A DNA stretch of 64,000 nucleotides. Source: Bacillus sp. AFS015802. Its GTDB lineage: Bacteria; Bacillota; Bacilli; Bacillales; Bacillaceae_B. The notes under the pieces were generated by a model. The model did not search any database. It had not been told where the DNA came from and saw nothing but the letters and a program-made list of their open reading frames with translations. Made by a program: the position numbers and the translations under genes. Where the stretch lies: NCBI RefSeq assembly GCF_002561455.1, contig NZ_NTUP01000066.1, positions 106,800 to 170,799 of the forward strand, written 5' to 3'. This document shows positions 17,401-25,981 of this stretch, in pieces; positions within the stretch are counted from its first letter, which is position 1; every line of letters starts with the position of its first letter.

Positions 17401-19803
17401 AACCTAGTAGTTATTCACTACAGTGACCAGTACTCATCATCGAGTAGATATGATGCCATTACAGTAACAGATAAGTCTAACCAGTACTATGCAGTCATCA
17501 AGGAGTTCCTTAAACAAAAAGAAGTGGAAGGAACAGATCAAAATGTGTTAAGTACGATTAAAGCATTTAATACCTTTAACGGTGAATGGTTACTTCGAAT
17601 TATTGGTAGTAAGGGCCATTATGATCGGGAGAAGTTAAGTATTATATCAGCTATTAAATTCTCCGTTTCTTACCTAGACCATCCTAATATACTTTGGGTG
17701 CCTATTTCTCTAGAAGAAGTATTAAGGGTTGCGGGAGCAGTGAGTCTTAATAAGTCTGAAGGAGTGTTTACTGCTAAGAATCTAGGAGTAAAAGGTAGCC
17801 ACAGTGATGACCTTCTCTTAATTGGTTTAGAAAATAACAATAATGATTTGGCCCTTCATTTCTATCCTGTAGAAGTCAAGATTGGAATTAATAGTGGGAC
17901 TGTTTTAGAAAAAGCAAAAATCCAAGTTGAGAAAACAAAGAAACTTTTATTAGAGACACTTACTGGTGAAGTAGGTGATACATTTACAGGGAAGTTTTAC
18001 CGAAACTTCTTTGCGCAATTACTCATCTCTAACTCTAAGAAATTAGAACAAAGTGAATTTTGGAATGATAAAGGCTATTTCTTATCCAGTGAAATAAAAG
18101 AAAAATTATTAAAAGATCAATATACTGTATCTACAAAGCTTGATGAATTTATAGGTGAAGGCGCTATCCTCTCGTTCCAGAAGAATGTTTATCACCGCAG
18201 TGCTGTAGTAGATTCTAATGTTCTACTTTTAAATCTAACTGAAAAAGATGGATATGAAGGTCTGGTTCGTCCGATTAAAGATTTACGAGATTGGATTCAA
18301 GAAAAGGAAAATGATTTTGTTAAGGAAGACATGCTATCCACTAGATATACATCTTCTATTTCAACTTCATCTCCACCTGAAAGTACGAGTGAACCCGTAG
18401 CATTGGTTGATGGTAAAGGTGAGTATGAAGTAGTACCGGAGGCTGTCACCAAAGAAATCGATGGAGCTAGCGTTGAACGCAAAGAACAGTCTGAGGAAGT
18501 ACAGGAAGACTCTTCAAACGATTTAGTAGAAAAAAGTCCAGAAGATTCAACAGCTGAGTTAGATCAAGGTGAATCAACTGTTCCTGGATACGAAGTTGAG
18601 TCTGAAGATCAAGAGAACGCTTCAAATGGAGAATCCACAAAGGAATCTCTTGATGAAGATAAGCCTCGTTCGTCCGTAGATTTAGAAGATGCGAGAATAC
18701 TAATAGGTAAACCAGAGAATTCTAACCGAAAAATCTACTGGGAATATGGAAATAAAGGCTTAGCCAATAGACACTTACTGATTTCCGGTAAGTCTGGTCA
18801 GGGTAAAACGTACTTCATGCAGTGTTTGTTACTTGAAAAATCAAAGCTTGGAATTCCAAGTATCGTTATAGACTACACTGAAGGCTTCTTGCCTAACCAA
18901 CTTGAGCCAGAATTTGTGGATTTCTTAGGAGATAAACTTAAACACAAAATTGTGTATAGTGAGAAGCTTCCTATCAATCCGTTCGAGAAAAATGTTCGAG
19001 ACATTGGTGGAATTCAGTTGCCTGAGTCGAATACAGATGTAGCAGAACGTATAAAAAGTGTTTATTCTTCTGTATATAAAACGTTAGGTATTCAGCAACA
19101 AAATGCCATCTATGAAGCTATTTTAAATGGGTTAGAACGATATGATGAAGGAATGAGCCTCATCAAACTTAAAGAATTACTCGAAGAAGACGGTAGTAGT
19201 TATGCCAAAACAGCACTATCTCAGATTAGGCCATTGATTGATCGTAATCCATTTAATAATGATAATTCATTAAAATGGAATGACATTATCAAGAGTGATG
19301 GAGAAGTTCATATTATCCAGTTGACTGGATTCCCAAGAGATGTGCAATTAATGATTACAGAGTTTATACTTTGGGATCTGTGGAATTACTCTGTTCGCTA
19401 TGGTAATAAAAATCAACCTATGCCTGTCATTATGGATGAAGCCCAAAACTTAGATCATACTGAAAAATCACCTTCAGCACGGATACTTACGGAGGGAAGG
19501 AAGTTCGGATGGTCTGCATGGTACGCTACCCAATTCCTGAAGTCCCAGCTTGATGCAGGTGAGTTAGCAAGACTTCAAAATGCAACGCAGAAGGTATATT
19601 TCTCACCACCTGAGCAAGAGCTATCTAACATTGCTAGTAGCTTGTCTAAAGATCCGCATGAGAAAAAACAGTGGGAGAATGCTCTTTCATCCTTGAAAAA
19701 GGGGCAGTGCATTGTCCATGGTCCAGTGGAGAAAGAGAACGGTGAACTCTCAAATCCTACCATTAATGTAGTAAACATCATGTCTTTAAACGAACGAATT
19801 TAA
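14464..19803 (+). CDS. dptH: phosphorothioation-dependent restriction protein DptH (DndH), HerA-like ATPase
   Basis: The frame is open from GTG 14443 but ATG 14464, preceded by GGTGAT at 8 bases, is the likelier start (1779 residues, MSNQFYNYIVS). The N-terminal 1300 residues carry no familiar motif; an acidic, Ser/Glu-rich linker (about 1300-1400) leads to a C-terminal HerA/FtsK-type ATPase with Walker A GKSGQGKTY at about 1440 and Walker B MPVIMDEAQNLD at about 1655, followed by LTEGRKFGWSAWYATQ. DptH is considered the DNA-translocating core of the restriction complex. It is the last gene before a terminator. Confidence 0.92.
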   Translation: MSNQFYNYIVSTLIDYFKTTVVKPGNRYYLQLDNQKELSQLISSLREITNIQTFTYQHAQGEKYETFSIPFNGVKLVIAHTSENVTPDFLVTLRNLVGEQKEGWNQTALLSVVTEQLDSIQGGSSDLQKEGMPLHINSIFSNLKIKIENSGLEKVDQIILQDNLDNLIKEQSYQQITLFDFEDIFKTLERGSIEDQEYHKFGIFKDDDLATFKGKDQRNRLNENRELFDFVRRVHDFGLGDEELDKMFSPNGVKELKGSEWMTQPYSQVHKFHEEHKKLNKKKKVDLQTIKISDKLTLWNKPHKESSAGKRKRHLIIFNPDQLPEIKLQANFQFMGDIKSLSSEYLTVQNQFKSSCSTEVKKTNIEVSINTEKNNVTFTRFTYKHDKKASLGADFLVAVVPVEPICLDKFKSNYTIDPIQKVIGLQYEGDQVVLGQGFDKQTIEVEKDDQKVDISEDNQVTIKPLPEAFNDEDELKINLSFGEVHVPVLLKNELQESMPINGQRLWRLIREKGQDIQWIKENNRLVLENSEFYMHSEYKQYFHWEDTWVEEGMKFAKFDSDQLLQEDLKLSDDLREAYSRFITYFKTWNSIPSLSYVTPDYETRAKEYLSAYVNEIKGFRNGTPAGKRGMDLFKLGMVQSNEMVYLTPFHPLMVAFKLKFYDLLDSEEVDNSILNRLHPDALLPYIYDENENLYKSEHQQAALEWLTFKLVQNVSVSDANQFLAKVVSDKMSQFKEHFSYLFIEQSLAPLQLNIINIVNDHEVLKGILQWMVNVIEKEGIDYLKPIEVTLYRKDEADSAFDLFARTDSVAALVELFDIKLKHNDYDQEDVLRKIREKLFFYKKSDTTEYKYAHISFYKMKAQEKFAVQPMRDMDSGVAIEGLYSSVPSMKDEENYKSGFGVKSYTIEEDNYLTLTSYFVNELAANLRNSGNDSYRKGEAIFSRTTTTDEEDLEKIFKSSYWVTFVDPTIDLEYFNQYDGNLVVIHYSDQYSSSSRYDAITVTDKSNQYYAVIKEFLKQKEVEGTDQNVLSTIKAFNTFNGEWLLRIIGSKGHYDREKLSIISAIKFSVSYLDHPNILWVPISLEEVLRVAGAVSLNKSEGVFTAKNLGVKGSHSDDLLLIGLENNNNDLALHFYPVEVKIGINSGTVLEKAKIQVEKTKKLLLETLTGEVGDTFTGKFYRNFFAQLLISNSKKLEQSEFWNDKGYFLSSEIKEKLLKDQYTVSTKLDEFIGEGAILSFQKNVYHRSAVVDSNVLLLNLTEKDGYEGLVRPIKDLRDWIQEKENDFVKEDMLSTRYTSSISTSSPPESTSEPVALVDGKGEYEVVPEAVTKEIDGASVERKEQSEEVQEDSSNDLVEKSPEDSTAELDQGESTVPGYEVESEDQENASNGESTKESLDEDKPRSSVDLEDARILIGKPENSNRKIYWEYGNKGLANRHLLISGKSGQGKTYFMQCLLLEKSKLGIPSIVIDYTEGFLPNQLEPEFVDFLGDKLKHKIVYSEKLPINPFEKNVRDIGGIQLPESNTDVAERIKSVYSSVYKTLGIQQQNAIYEAILNGLERYDEGMSLIKLKELLEEDGSSYAKTALSQIRPLIDRNPFNNDNSLKWNDIIKSDGEVHIIQLTGFPRDVQLMITEFILWDLWNYSVRYGNKNQPMPVIMDEAQNLDHTEKSPSARILTEGRKFGWSAWYATQFLKSQLDAGELARLQNATQKVYFSPPEQELSNIASSLSKDPHEKKQWENALSSLKKGQCIVHGPVEKENGELSNPTINVVNIMSLNERI

Positions 19804-19844
19804 TTGTTGAATTTTGTAATTATAAATTTTAAAATAAAGGATTA

Positions 19845-19886
19845 ACTTGCAGATATTATTATTAAAGGAAATGTCTGCAAGTTTTT
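19845..19886 (+). terminator. terminator after dptH
   Basis: ACTTGCAGATAT (19845-19856) pairs with ATGTCTGCAAGT (19871-19882) with one G-U pair, followed by TTTTTG. It closes the dptFGH transcript. Confidence 0.75.
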
Positions 19887-19946
19887 GTGTATTTATCAAG
19901 AATTAGTAGATTGGGGTTTAGTTATTATCTAAAACCAGAAGTTACG

Positions 19947-19962
19947 AATAAGGAATAATTTG
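19947..19962 (+). promoter_or_regulatory. 16-bp shared element upstream of the RelA-like/DGQHR operon
   Basis: AATAAGGAATAATTTG, preceded by GTTACG. The identical 16 bases occur once more, on the minus strand at 25581-25566, upstream of the second dndD operon. Its end overlaps a possible promoter: TTGAGA (19961-19966), 17-bp spacer, AATAAT (19984-19989). The TACGAATAAGG part resembles one half of the dnd operator. Confidence 0.55.
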
Positions 19963-20081
19963 AGATGAGAAAAACACTTTGCAATAATTTGGATATAAAT
20001 GTAAGATTAAATGGAGTTTACTAGTAAGATTGGCTACTATTATGTTAATTCTAATCTTAAGAAGTAGAGGAGATAATTATT

Positions 20082-21677
20082 TTGCATGAAAAGATTAAGG
20101 GTTTTACAGAGGAAAGTATAGGCATACTAAGTTCTAAAAGAGAGAGTCTAAACCTTTTAACTGATGAAATTTGTTCAAGTTTAGAATCAATATTAAATTC
20201 TACACCTTCTTTGTATAACTTTACCATTAGTGGACGTGTAAAAGGGAATGAAAGCTTAAGGGAGAAAATTGTTAGGAAAAATTACTATAATAGATACCCT
20301 AATGACTCACGCCTTTTTATAGAGGAACTTCCTGATATTATTGGAATTAGGGTTACCTGCTTCTTAAATAAGGAAGAAAAAGAAATCTATAATAATCTTG
20401 TTCTAAAATTTAGTAAACAGGTAGAAGATAAAGAGTATCTAGTTACTAATGAGCAAAAACTAGAAGAATATCCCTATATATCATTTATTAAAAACAAACA
20501 ACCTGAAGAGCAAAAAAATGGAAATGACATCTATAGAATACCACTAAAATATGTATGCGACTCAAACGAATCTATAAATGTTGAATTGCAGATAAAATCA
20601 TTAACACACATGTTTTGGGGAGAACTTGAACATTTATTATTCTATAAAAATTATGCTTACACCATTAACTCGAATTTTTATTCAACAATGATGGCATCTA
20701 TAAATGATTTACTAAGTAATATTGATACCCAACTTACAGGAATGAAGGAGCAGCTTTCTCCGAAAGACCAAATTAGCCAAGTTAAAGAAATGAGAGAAAT
20801 ACTTGCAAAATTAATGTATGAAAAAATTCATCCGAAAGTTACAGAAATATTAGAAACTGAAATTGATCTGAGAGAGGTATACACAATCATATCCCAGTTA
20901 CTATTCTTTAAATGTAAGACCTTTGAAGAAACATTAAAGAAGACTAATGAGGCTTTTCATAAAATATCATCTATTGAACTTAATAGTGATAGTTTTGAAT
21001 TCTCTGGAGCTCAGCTTAATACCGTTGACCTTCAGTCCAAAGAAATATACCAAAAATTAATTAAGCAAATTGATGAGCTATCTAAGCAGGAAGACTTGTT
21101 CTGGCACTGTTTCGTTGGCATATATAAAACATTAATTGAAAAAGAGTACGTTGAATCGATTGAAGAAATTGGAGTAATACTTATTTCTCACTATTCAAAC
21201 GAGTTAAGTTCAGAATTGGAAATTCCAATAAGAGAACTAATGCAAGACACAATTTTAGAAGCGTTAATTGATGTATTTATTGAATATTCAAAGCTAGACT
21301 ATTTTATTGAAGAGGTCCATCAAAAAAACATCAGTCAAATTATTATTGAATCTATTAAGTATCATCAATTTGCTTTACAAGATGTGATTTCTGAAATAGA
21401 AGAACAGCCACAACATAAAAGTGTTACTAAACAGATAATAAGTTTGTTGATAAAAATACAGGTAAGGTTCTATTTATTCCCACAAAAAGAAATATTAATT
21501 AGCGAAATTGAAGAATTAAAGGGAGCGCTCGATGATGACAATTCATGGAATGCGTGGGTGAATTATGAAGAATTGGGAGAAATACTTGAAAGAAAGAAAA
21601 AAATTAATAATCAAGAAGAACTGTATAAACTCCTTCACTACACAGGTGAGGACAAGGAGGAAGAAGTAATTGAATAG
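20082..21677 (+). CDS. RelA/SpoT nucleotidyltransferase-domain protein
   Basis: A 531-residue protein. Residues about 45-200 match the RelA/SpoT synthetase fold: FTISGRVKGNESLREKI, then LPDIIGIRVTCFL, and VELQIKSLTHMFWGELEHL, which carries the conserved Glu-x-Gln and the trailing tyrosine-rich helix. No HD hydrolase, TGS or ACT domain is seen; the C-terminal 330 residues are helical and unrecognised. Members make (p)ppGpp, ppApp or pyrophosphorylate tRNA, the last two being toxic defence effectors. Start is TTG with AGAGGAGA at about 9 bases. It is coupled to the DGQHR gene (8-base overlap) and sits inside the Dnd island, which suggests an abortive-type role. Confidence 0.8.
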   Translation: MHEKIKGFTEESIGILSSKRESLNLLTDEICSSLESILNSTPSLYNFTISGRVKGNESLREKIVRKNYYNRYPNDSRLFIEELPDIIGIRVTCFLNKEEKEIYNNLVLKFSKQVEDKEYLVTNEQKLEEYPYISFIKNKQPEEQKNGNDIYRIPLKYVCDSNESINVELQIKSLTHMFWGELEHLLFYKNYAYTINSNFYSTMMASINDLLSNIDTQLTGMKEQLSPKDQISQVKEMREILAKLMYEKIHPKVTEILETEIDLREVYTIISQLLFFKCKTFEETLKKTNEAFHKISSIELNSDSFEFSGAQLNTVDLQSKEIYQKLIKQIDELSKQEDLFWHCFVGIYKTLIEKEYVESIEEIGVILISHYSNELSSELEIPIRELMQDTILEALIDVFIEYSKLDYFIEEVHQKNISQIIIESIKYHQFALQDVISEIEEQPQHKSVTKQIISLLIKIQVRFYLFPQKEILISEIEELKGALDDDNSWNAWVNYEELGEILERKKKINNQEELYKLLHYTGEDKEEEVIE

Positions 21678-22734
21678 AAATTATATTAAACTAGAGCAGT
21701 TTGGCCTTGAAATGTACATGGTTAGTCTAACAATAGAAGATTTAATAGAGCACTACAAGATAGATTTGTATGATCCCAAGACAGATGACGGTTATCAGCG
21801 TCCACCCATACCACCTCATTTTAGAAATATCGGAAAATATTTAAAGAAAGAAAACCCAATACTTCCTTCTGCGATTTTAGCAGCGGTTAGTGAGGATCAA
21901 ATTAAAGAATTAAGTGAAAATTTATTAGAAATAAATGGTAAGATAAGAATAGTAGATGGTCAACATAGAATTGAAGGGTTTAAGTATTTAAATAAAATAG
22001 ATGAGAATAGATTTATGGAAATGAGAAACTTTCAATTTCCAGTAATAATTTTGAAAATAAATGAAAATCAGCGTCTTCATGAAATCAATACGTTCATTGA
22101 CATTAATAGTAAGGGGAAAAAAGTAAGTACAGACCTAGCAATAAGACTGCGAGATAAAAACCGAAATGAAAATGCGGAATTTTTAAATGAGCATTCACAA
22201 GTAATAGAGTCAATTGCAACTAATGTTACATTAGAATTAAACAACTCATTAAAGTCTCCTCAATGGTTGCATTCAATAAAAACTAGCCCTAATGAATACA
22301 ACAATATTATTAGTATTAACGCTTTTAATACATCTCTTTTTCCTTTAATTAAGTCCATATTAAAAGATAAAGAAATTAAATCAATAGATGATATAAAGGA
22401 ACTTTCGACAATGATTTTTAATTTACTAGTAGAATCATGGAATGTCATTTATAAGAAATGGTCAAACTGTTTCACGGATACTCAGGGTTTCAAGAAAGAA
22501 TATAATTTGCAAAAAGGTATAGGTGTTCATTCTTTGCATTTAGTCTTAAATAATTGTTATATTAATGCTAATTACAGTCTGAATAAGACTTTAGAGAATT
22601 TCATAGGGATTATAGATGAAAGTCCCGCAACATATCAAGATTGGATATCTGGCGGAAAATTAAGTGGATACAACTCAGCATCGGGTTTTAGTAAAATAGC
22701 AAAATATATAGAAACTGGGGAACTGAAAGAATAA
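21670..22734 (+). CDS. DGQHR-domain (DndB-like) protein
   Basis: A 354-residue protein with the motif IRIVDGQHRIEGFKYL at about 95-105, the hallmark shared with DndB. The N terminus starts MNRNYIKLEQFGLEMYM and a PPIPPHFRNIGKYL segment precedes the motif as in DndB. It differs enough from the DndB at 9497-10594 to be a separate branch. TTG start with AAGGAGG upstream, overlapping the RelA-like gene, so both proteins are made together. Likely a regulator or a sensor coupling phosphorothioation state to the upstream effector; that is inference. Confidence 0.8.
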   Translation: MNRNYIKLEQFGLEMYMVSLTIEDLIEHYKIDLYDPKTDDGYQRPPIPPHFRNIGKYLKKENPILPSAILAAVSEDQIKELSENLLEINGKIRIVDGQHRIEGFKYLNKIDENRFMEMRNFQFPVIILKINENQRLHEINTFIDINSKGKKVSTDLAIRLRDKNRNENAEFLNEHSQVIESIATNVTLELNNSLKSPQWLHSIKTSPNEYNNIISINAFNTSLFPLIKSILKDKEIKSIDDIKELSTMIFNLLVESWNVIYKKWSNCFTDTQGFKKEYNLQKGIGVHSLHLVLNNCYINANYSLNKTLENFIGIIDESPATYQDWISGGKLSGYNSASGFSKIAKYIETGELKE

Positions 22735-22791
22735 TGGTAACTGTAAATATTTAGAGCTTAGTTATAATTTTTCATAAAGTATATATTAATT

Positions 22792-22832
22792 AGGAATACC
22801 TCACTTTTACAAAAAAGTAGGGTATTCCTTTA
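22792..22832. terminator. terminator between the two converging operons
   Basis: AGGAATACC pairs with GGTATTCCT, with an inner CACTTTT/AAGTAG region partly paired, followed by TTTAATAATAAA on one side and preceded by A/T on the other. It lies between the DGQHR gene and dndE2, which converge. Confidence 0.65.
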
Positions 22833-22862
22833 ATAATAAATAACAAAAAATATGGATTTATC

Positions 22863-23228
22863 TTAGAGTACCATTAATCTTACGTCTTCCATTGATGCTT
22901 TTTGATTTTTTAGGTCTTTGATTGTTCTAAGTCCATACTCAATATATGCAATCATATATTGATGTAACTCTTCATCATTCAGTGATCTTTCAGCTTCATT
23001 AATGATAAGGTGTTTAAACAAAATGAACTCTTTTTCTTTAATGATATTATCAGGGATCGTCCATTTATTCCCACCAGTTATTGCTTCTAGTGAAGGATTC
23101 GTACACACTGCAATACCTTTAGCTAAAGCAATCTTTATAGCATGAGGACGGTCGACCTCTAAAAGATTTACCACATCATCTAGTATTTGCTTTCCTTCTT
23201 CAGATAAGGACATTCTTTTATTAGACAT
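22863..23228 (-). CDS. second DndE-like protein
   Basis: A 121-residue protein starting MSNKRMSLSEEGKQILDDVV, with AIKIALAKGIAVC and later HLIINEAERSLNDEELHQYMI and YIEYGLRTIKDL. The overall layout (ribbon-helix-like N terminus, a helical middle with an E-R-S/T-L-x-DEE pattern, and a C-terminal helix) parallels DndE at 5533-5904, whose matching part reads RNLTDEEYFPDYF. It follows the second dndD by 7 bases, exactly as dndE follows dndD, which supports the assignment. No dndC accompanies it. Confidence 0.75.
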   Translation of the reverse strand: MSNKRMSLSEEGKQILDDVVNLLEVDRPHAIKIALAKGIAVCTNPSLEAITGGNKWTIPDNIIKEKEFILFKHLIINEAERSLNDEELHQYMIAYIEYGLRTIKDLKNQKASMEDVRLMVL

Positions 23229-23235
23229 CTATTTT

Positions 23236-25251
23236 TCACACCCTAACAAAATCGAAATAGCCATCTCTAATGACTGTATATTTTTTGCGCTCGTCGTAAT
23301 CTAACATGTATTGTTTGTACGAAGATTGCTCCATTAAGTTTACATACTCACTTGTGATCTCTGTATCAGTAGATAAGATGATCACTTGTTCACTTAAGTT
23401 TTTATAGTAATGATTAATTAAATGGTTCCTGTGATAACTATCCAGTCGTCCAAGTGGAGTGTCTATGACCATTGGTAAAGATAAATCTGAGACTTTAGTT
23501 AACGCCCAAATGAGTGCAGAGGATATCATTTGCATTTCACCTGCGGAGCGTTCTTGTATACTAATCTCTTGCATCCGATCGCTAAATAGTCGGACAGAGT
23601 ATGTGTTGATATCGAACTCGATCTTGCCAAATTCGTCTTGTTTTCTAAAAAGAACTTTTAACATACTTGAAAATTCATCTCTGATATGTTCTGCCTTCAA
23701 TTTTGTTACTTCAGTTACATATTCTTTCATAGCGGCAATGGTATTCGTAACATTTTGAAGTCGTTCTTGAAGTTCTTCAGTGTTAGAGTCTTGGTTATTT
23801 AGACGAGTGAATTTATTCTTTAGTGCTGTTCTTTGATCTAATAGATCTCGAAGCTTTTTGTTGATTAGTCTATGTTTTGAATCTAATTCTCCTACAATTT
23901 TAGTTAACCGATCAATTGTATCATTTTCTACTTCTAGGTTTACTGCTTCTGGAGCATTTCTTATTTCTAGCTCAAGCCCATTGTATTCCTGGGTTAATCT
24001 TTCAATATTATTAATATAATTGGTAACCTGGTTTTTATCTTTCATCGGTAATGAACTTAAGTAACTGAAGTCTTTATTAGATATATCATGTATTTCCTCA
24101 AAATCATCAGACACATCAATTCTGATATCATTTTCTTTTATCCAAATTTCTTTCCCTAATTCTTTTATTTGTTCAAGCTGAACTGGAGAAAGTGGAGGGT
24201 TTATAGATTGATTCAATAATTTGTCCATAAAGTTCCGATAAGGATTAAGGGATGCGTTTTGCAAAATTCTATTTTGACTTATTTCTTTTTCTTTTTTAAT
24301 TCTATTTTTTAATTTGCTGATTTTATTCCCTAAAATGATATATAGTACATTATCTGAGTAATACGTGTTCAAATCTTTTTTAGCCATTTCTAACTGTGTT
24401 GCTACTTTGGTTTGCTTTTTTATGATCGTTTCACGAGACTTTGAGTTCTTACTCATTTTTTCATTTCGAGCATTTTTAGCATCATCTACTGCAGCTTGCT
24501 GACTTCTTAATTTAATCCGGATTTTTTCTTTCTTAGCTTCATACTTTGCGATAGAATCATCCAATGCAATTAGTTCAGTTTCTGCATTTTTTATTGAAGA
24601 ATGACTAACAGAACGTGCTAGCTGTCTTTCAATTGATTGCTTAAGAGTATTTAAATCCTCTAATAGCTGCTTGTAAGATTCCATCCCTGTAATTTTGTGA
24701 ATAGCATCCTTCATTTCTTGACTATTTTGGCGAAGAATAATATCTTTAATCTCTTCTCCATCAAATATGAAAAATGGAGCTGCATGGTAAGGAATAATTT
24801 TATCGATGAATTTATTAAAAACATCAATATTGTCTATTTGAACTGTACGTTTAAACTTCGAACCGGCACTTTTAACATCAAGAGATCTTTGTTCATGAGA
24901 TAGGGTTTTATCACGATTAAAATACCATTTTATTTTTAGATTCCACTCTTCACCTTTATCCGTTTCCAGAGACAATGAGACCTGACACTCACGTCCTCCT
25001 TCATCAAAAAACGTGTTATTAATAACGTTGGAGAACAATCTCTTATACTCGGTTTCTGTCATTCCACGTTTACCGAACAATATGTATAGAATCGCTTTCA
25101 AAATAGTTGTTTTTCCCGCACCATTTAACCCACCGAGTAGAATAATATTTTTGCCGTTCTCTTTTCTTTCATCTTCAGGGATATAAAGATCCACTTCTTG
25201 ATGACCGTAATAGGTCTTATAATTAACAAATTCTAGTTTTTTCAATAGCAT
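23236..25251 (-). CDS. second DndD-like SMC/RecN-type ATPase
   Basis: A 671-residue ATPase with Walker A LGGLNGAGKTT at about 39-49, an FFIFDGEEIKDI segment near 160, a long coiled coil between, signature RSAGEMQ at 568-574 and Walker B MVIDTPLGRLD from 594. Length and motif order equal the DndD at 5901-7886, yet the proteins are clearly diverged. It forms an operon with a 62-residue protein upstream and a DndE-like gene downstream. Since there is no second DndC or desulfurase, it may use the first set's sulfur machinery, or it may act on modified DNA as a sensor/effector. Confidence 0.85.
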   Translation of the reverse strand: MLLKKLEFVNYKTYYGHQEVDLYIPEDERKENGKNIILLGGLNGAGKTTILKAILYILFGKRGMTETEYKRLFSNVINNTFFDEGGRECQVSLSLETDKGEEWNLKIKWYFNRDKTLSHEQRSLDVKSAGSKFKRTVQIDNIDVFNKFIDKIIPYHAAPFFIFDGEEIKDIILRQNSQEMKDAIHKITGMESYKQLLEDLNTLKQSIERQLARSVSHSSIKNAETELIALDDSIAKYEAKKEKIRIKLRSQQAAVDDAKNARNEKMSKNSKSRETIIKKQTKVATQLEMAKKDLNTYYSDNVLYIILGNKISKLKNRIKKEKEISQNRILQNASLNPYRNFMDKLLNQSINPPLSPVQLEQIKELGKEIWIKENDIRIDVSDDFEEIHDISNKDFSYLSSLPMKDKNQVTNYINNIERLTQEYNGLELEIRNAPEAVNLEVENDTIDRLTKIVGELDSKHRLINKKLRDLLDQRTALKNKFTRLNNQDSNTEELQERLQNVTNTIAAMKEYVTEVTKLKAEHIRDEFSSMLKVLFRKQDEFGKIEFDINTYSVRLFSDRMQEISIQERSAGEMQMISSALIWALTKVSDLSLPMVIDTPLGRLDSYHRNHLINHYYKNLSEQVIILSTDTEITSEYVNLMEQSSYKQYMLDYDERKKYTVIRDGYFDFVRV

Positions 25252-25278
25252 CTTCGTTCACCTCCAGTGGTTAAGTCA

Positions 25279-25467
25279 TTATTGATTTTCTTTAAAGTGA
25301 AAATCTATTAAAGATTGGTATTCTTTAATCCTGGTCTGTTGACTGTTATTTTCGTAAGCTTCTCTTTCTGAAAGCTTTACTAGTAACCTTCCTAGTTTAG
25401 GAGGGACATTGTTTCGTGTGCAAACCTTAGACATTAATTCTGTTTCTCGTCTTTTCATATCTTTCAT
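25279..25467 (-). CDS. small protein opening the second dndD-dndE operon
   Basis: A 62-residue, highly charged protein: MKDMKRRETELMSKVC, then VPPKLGRLLVKLSEREAY, ending in IDFHFKENQ. No known motif is recognised. It starts 27 bases before dndD2, with GGGTGG about 7 bases before the ATG. Position and conservation-like composition suggest a real partner of the DndD2-DndE2 pair, perhaps an adaptor. It could also be a leader-type ORF, but codon pattern matches its neighbours. Confidence 0.65.
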   Translation of the reverse strand: MKDMKRRETELMSKVCTRNNVPPKLGRLLVKLSEREAYENNSQQTRIKEYQSLIDFHFKENQ

Positions 25468-25565
25468 GAATTACCACCCAATACTATAATAGGATTGAAA
25501 AGGGAAATAGGTCCCTCTAATAATATTACTATAACATTACTCGTAGTTACATGTTTGTAATATAA

Positions 25566-25581
25566 CAAATTATTCCTTATT
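25566..25581 (-). promoter_or_regulatory. second copy of the 16-bp shared element
   Basis: Reads AATAAGGAATAATTTG on the minus strand, about 100 bases before the 62-residue protein's start, with GGTTAC upstream as in the first copy. It lies in the divergent gap between the second dnd operon and the zinc-ribbon gene. Confidence 0.55.
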
Positions 25582-25665
25582 ATTGTAACCTGTTGCCTTG
25601 TTGAATTTTTGTGAAGGTATGAACTTAAAATGAAAATATTACAACTATATAAAGGAGTTAGTGAT

Positions 25666-25953
25666 ATGAAGAAGTGTAGTAAGTGTAAGAATGAAAATAG
25701 TTTAATAGAGACAGATGAGTTTGGAAAATTAAAGGAAAGCGTATATTACTGTGAGAGTTGTTTCATTGAAAAGGTTAATGAAAGAGATGGAAATTTTAAA
25801 CCTGAAACATGCATTCAGTGCAATACAACATTAAGTCCACTAATTAATGAGGATATCTTTGATGAAGGAATAGTCTTTTTTAGCTGTCCTAATCAAGATG
25901 AAAAAATGAGCCATGATGAGTACGGAGAATATATAATTCAGCCCAGAGGATAA
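25666..25953 (+). CDS. small zinc-ribbon protein
   Basis: The frame opens at 25630, but ATG 25666, preceded by AAAGGAG, gives the likely 95-residue protein MKKCSKCKNENSLIETDEFG. Cysteine pairs CSKC, CESC, CIQC and a late single C look like one or two zinc ribbons; the rest is acidic. The function is not recognised. It precedes the sulfur-binding HNH gene by 28 bases on the same strand, so it may belong to that restriction unit. Confidence 0.65.
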   Translation: MKKCSKCKNENSLIETDEFGKLKESVYYCESCFIEKVNERDGNFKPETCIQCNTTLSPLINEDIFDEGIVFFSCPNQDEKMSHDEYGEYIIQPRG

Positions 25954-25981
25954 AGTCATTTCTAAAGAGGTAGGGGAGTTT

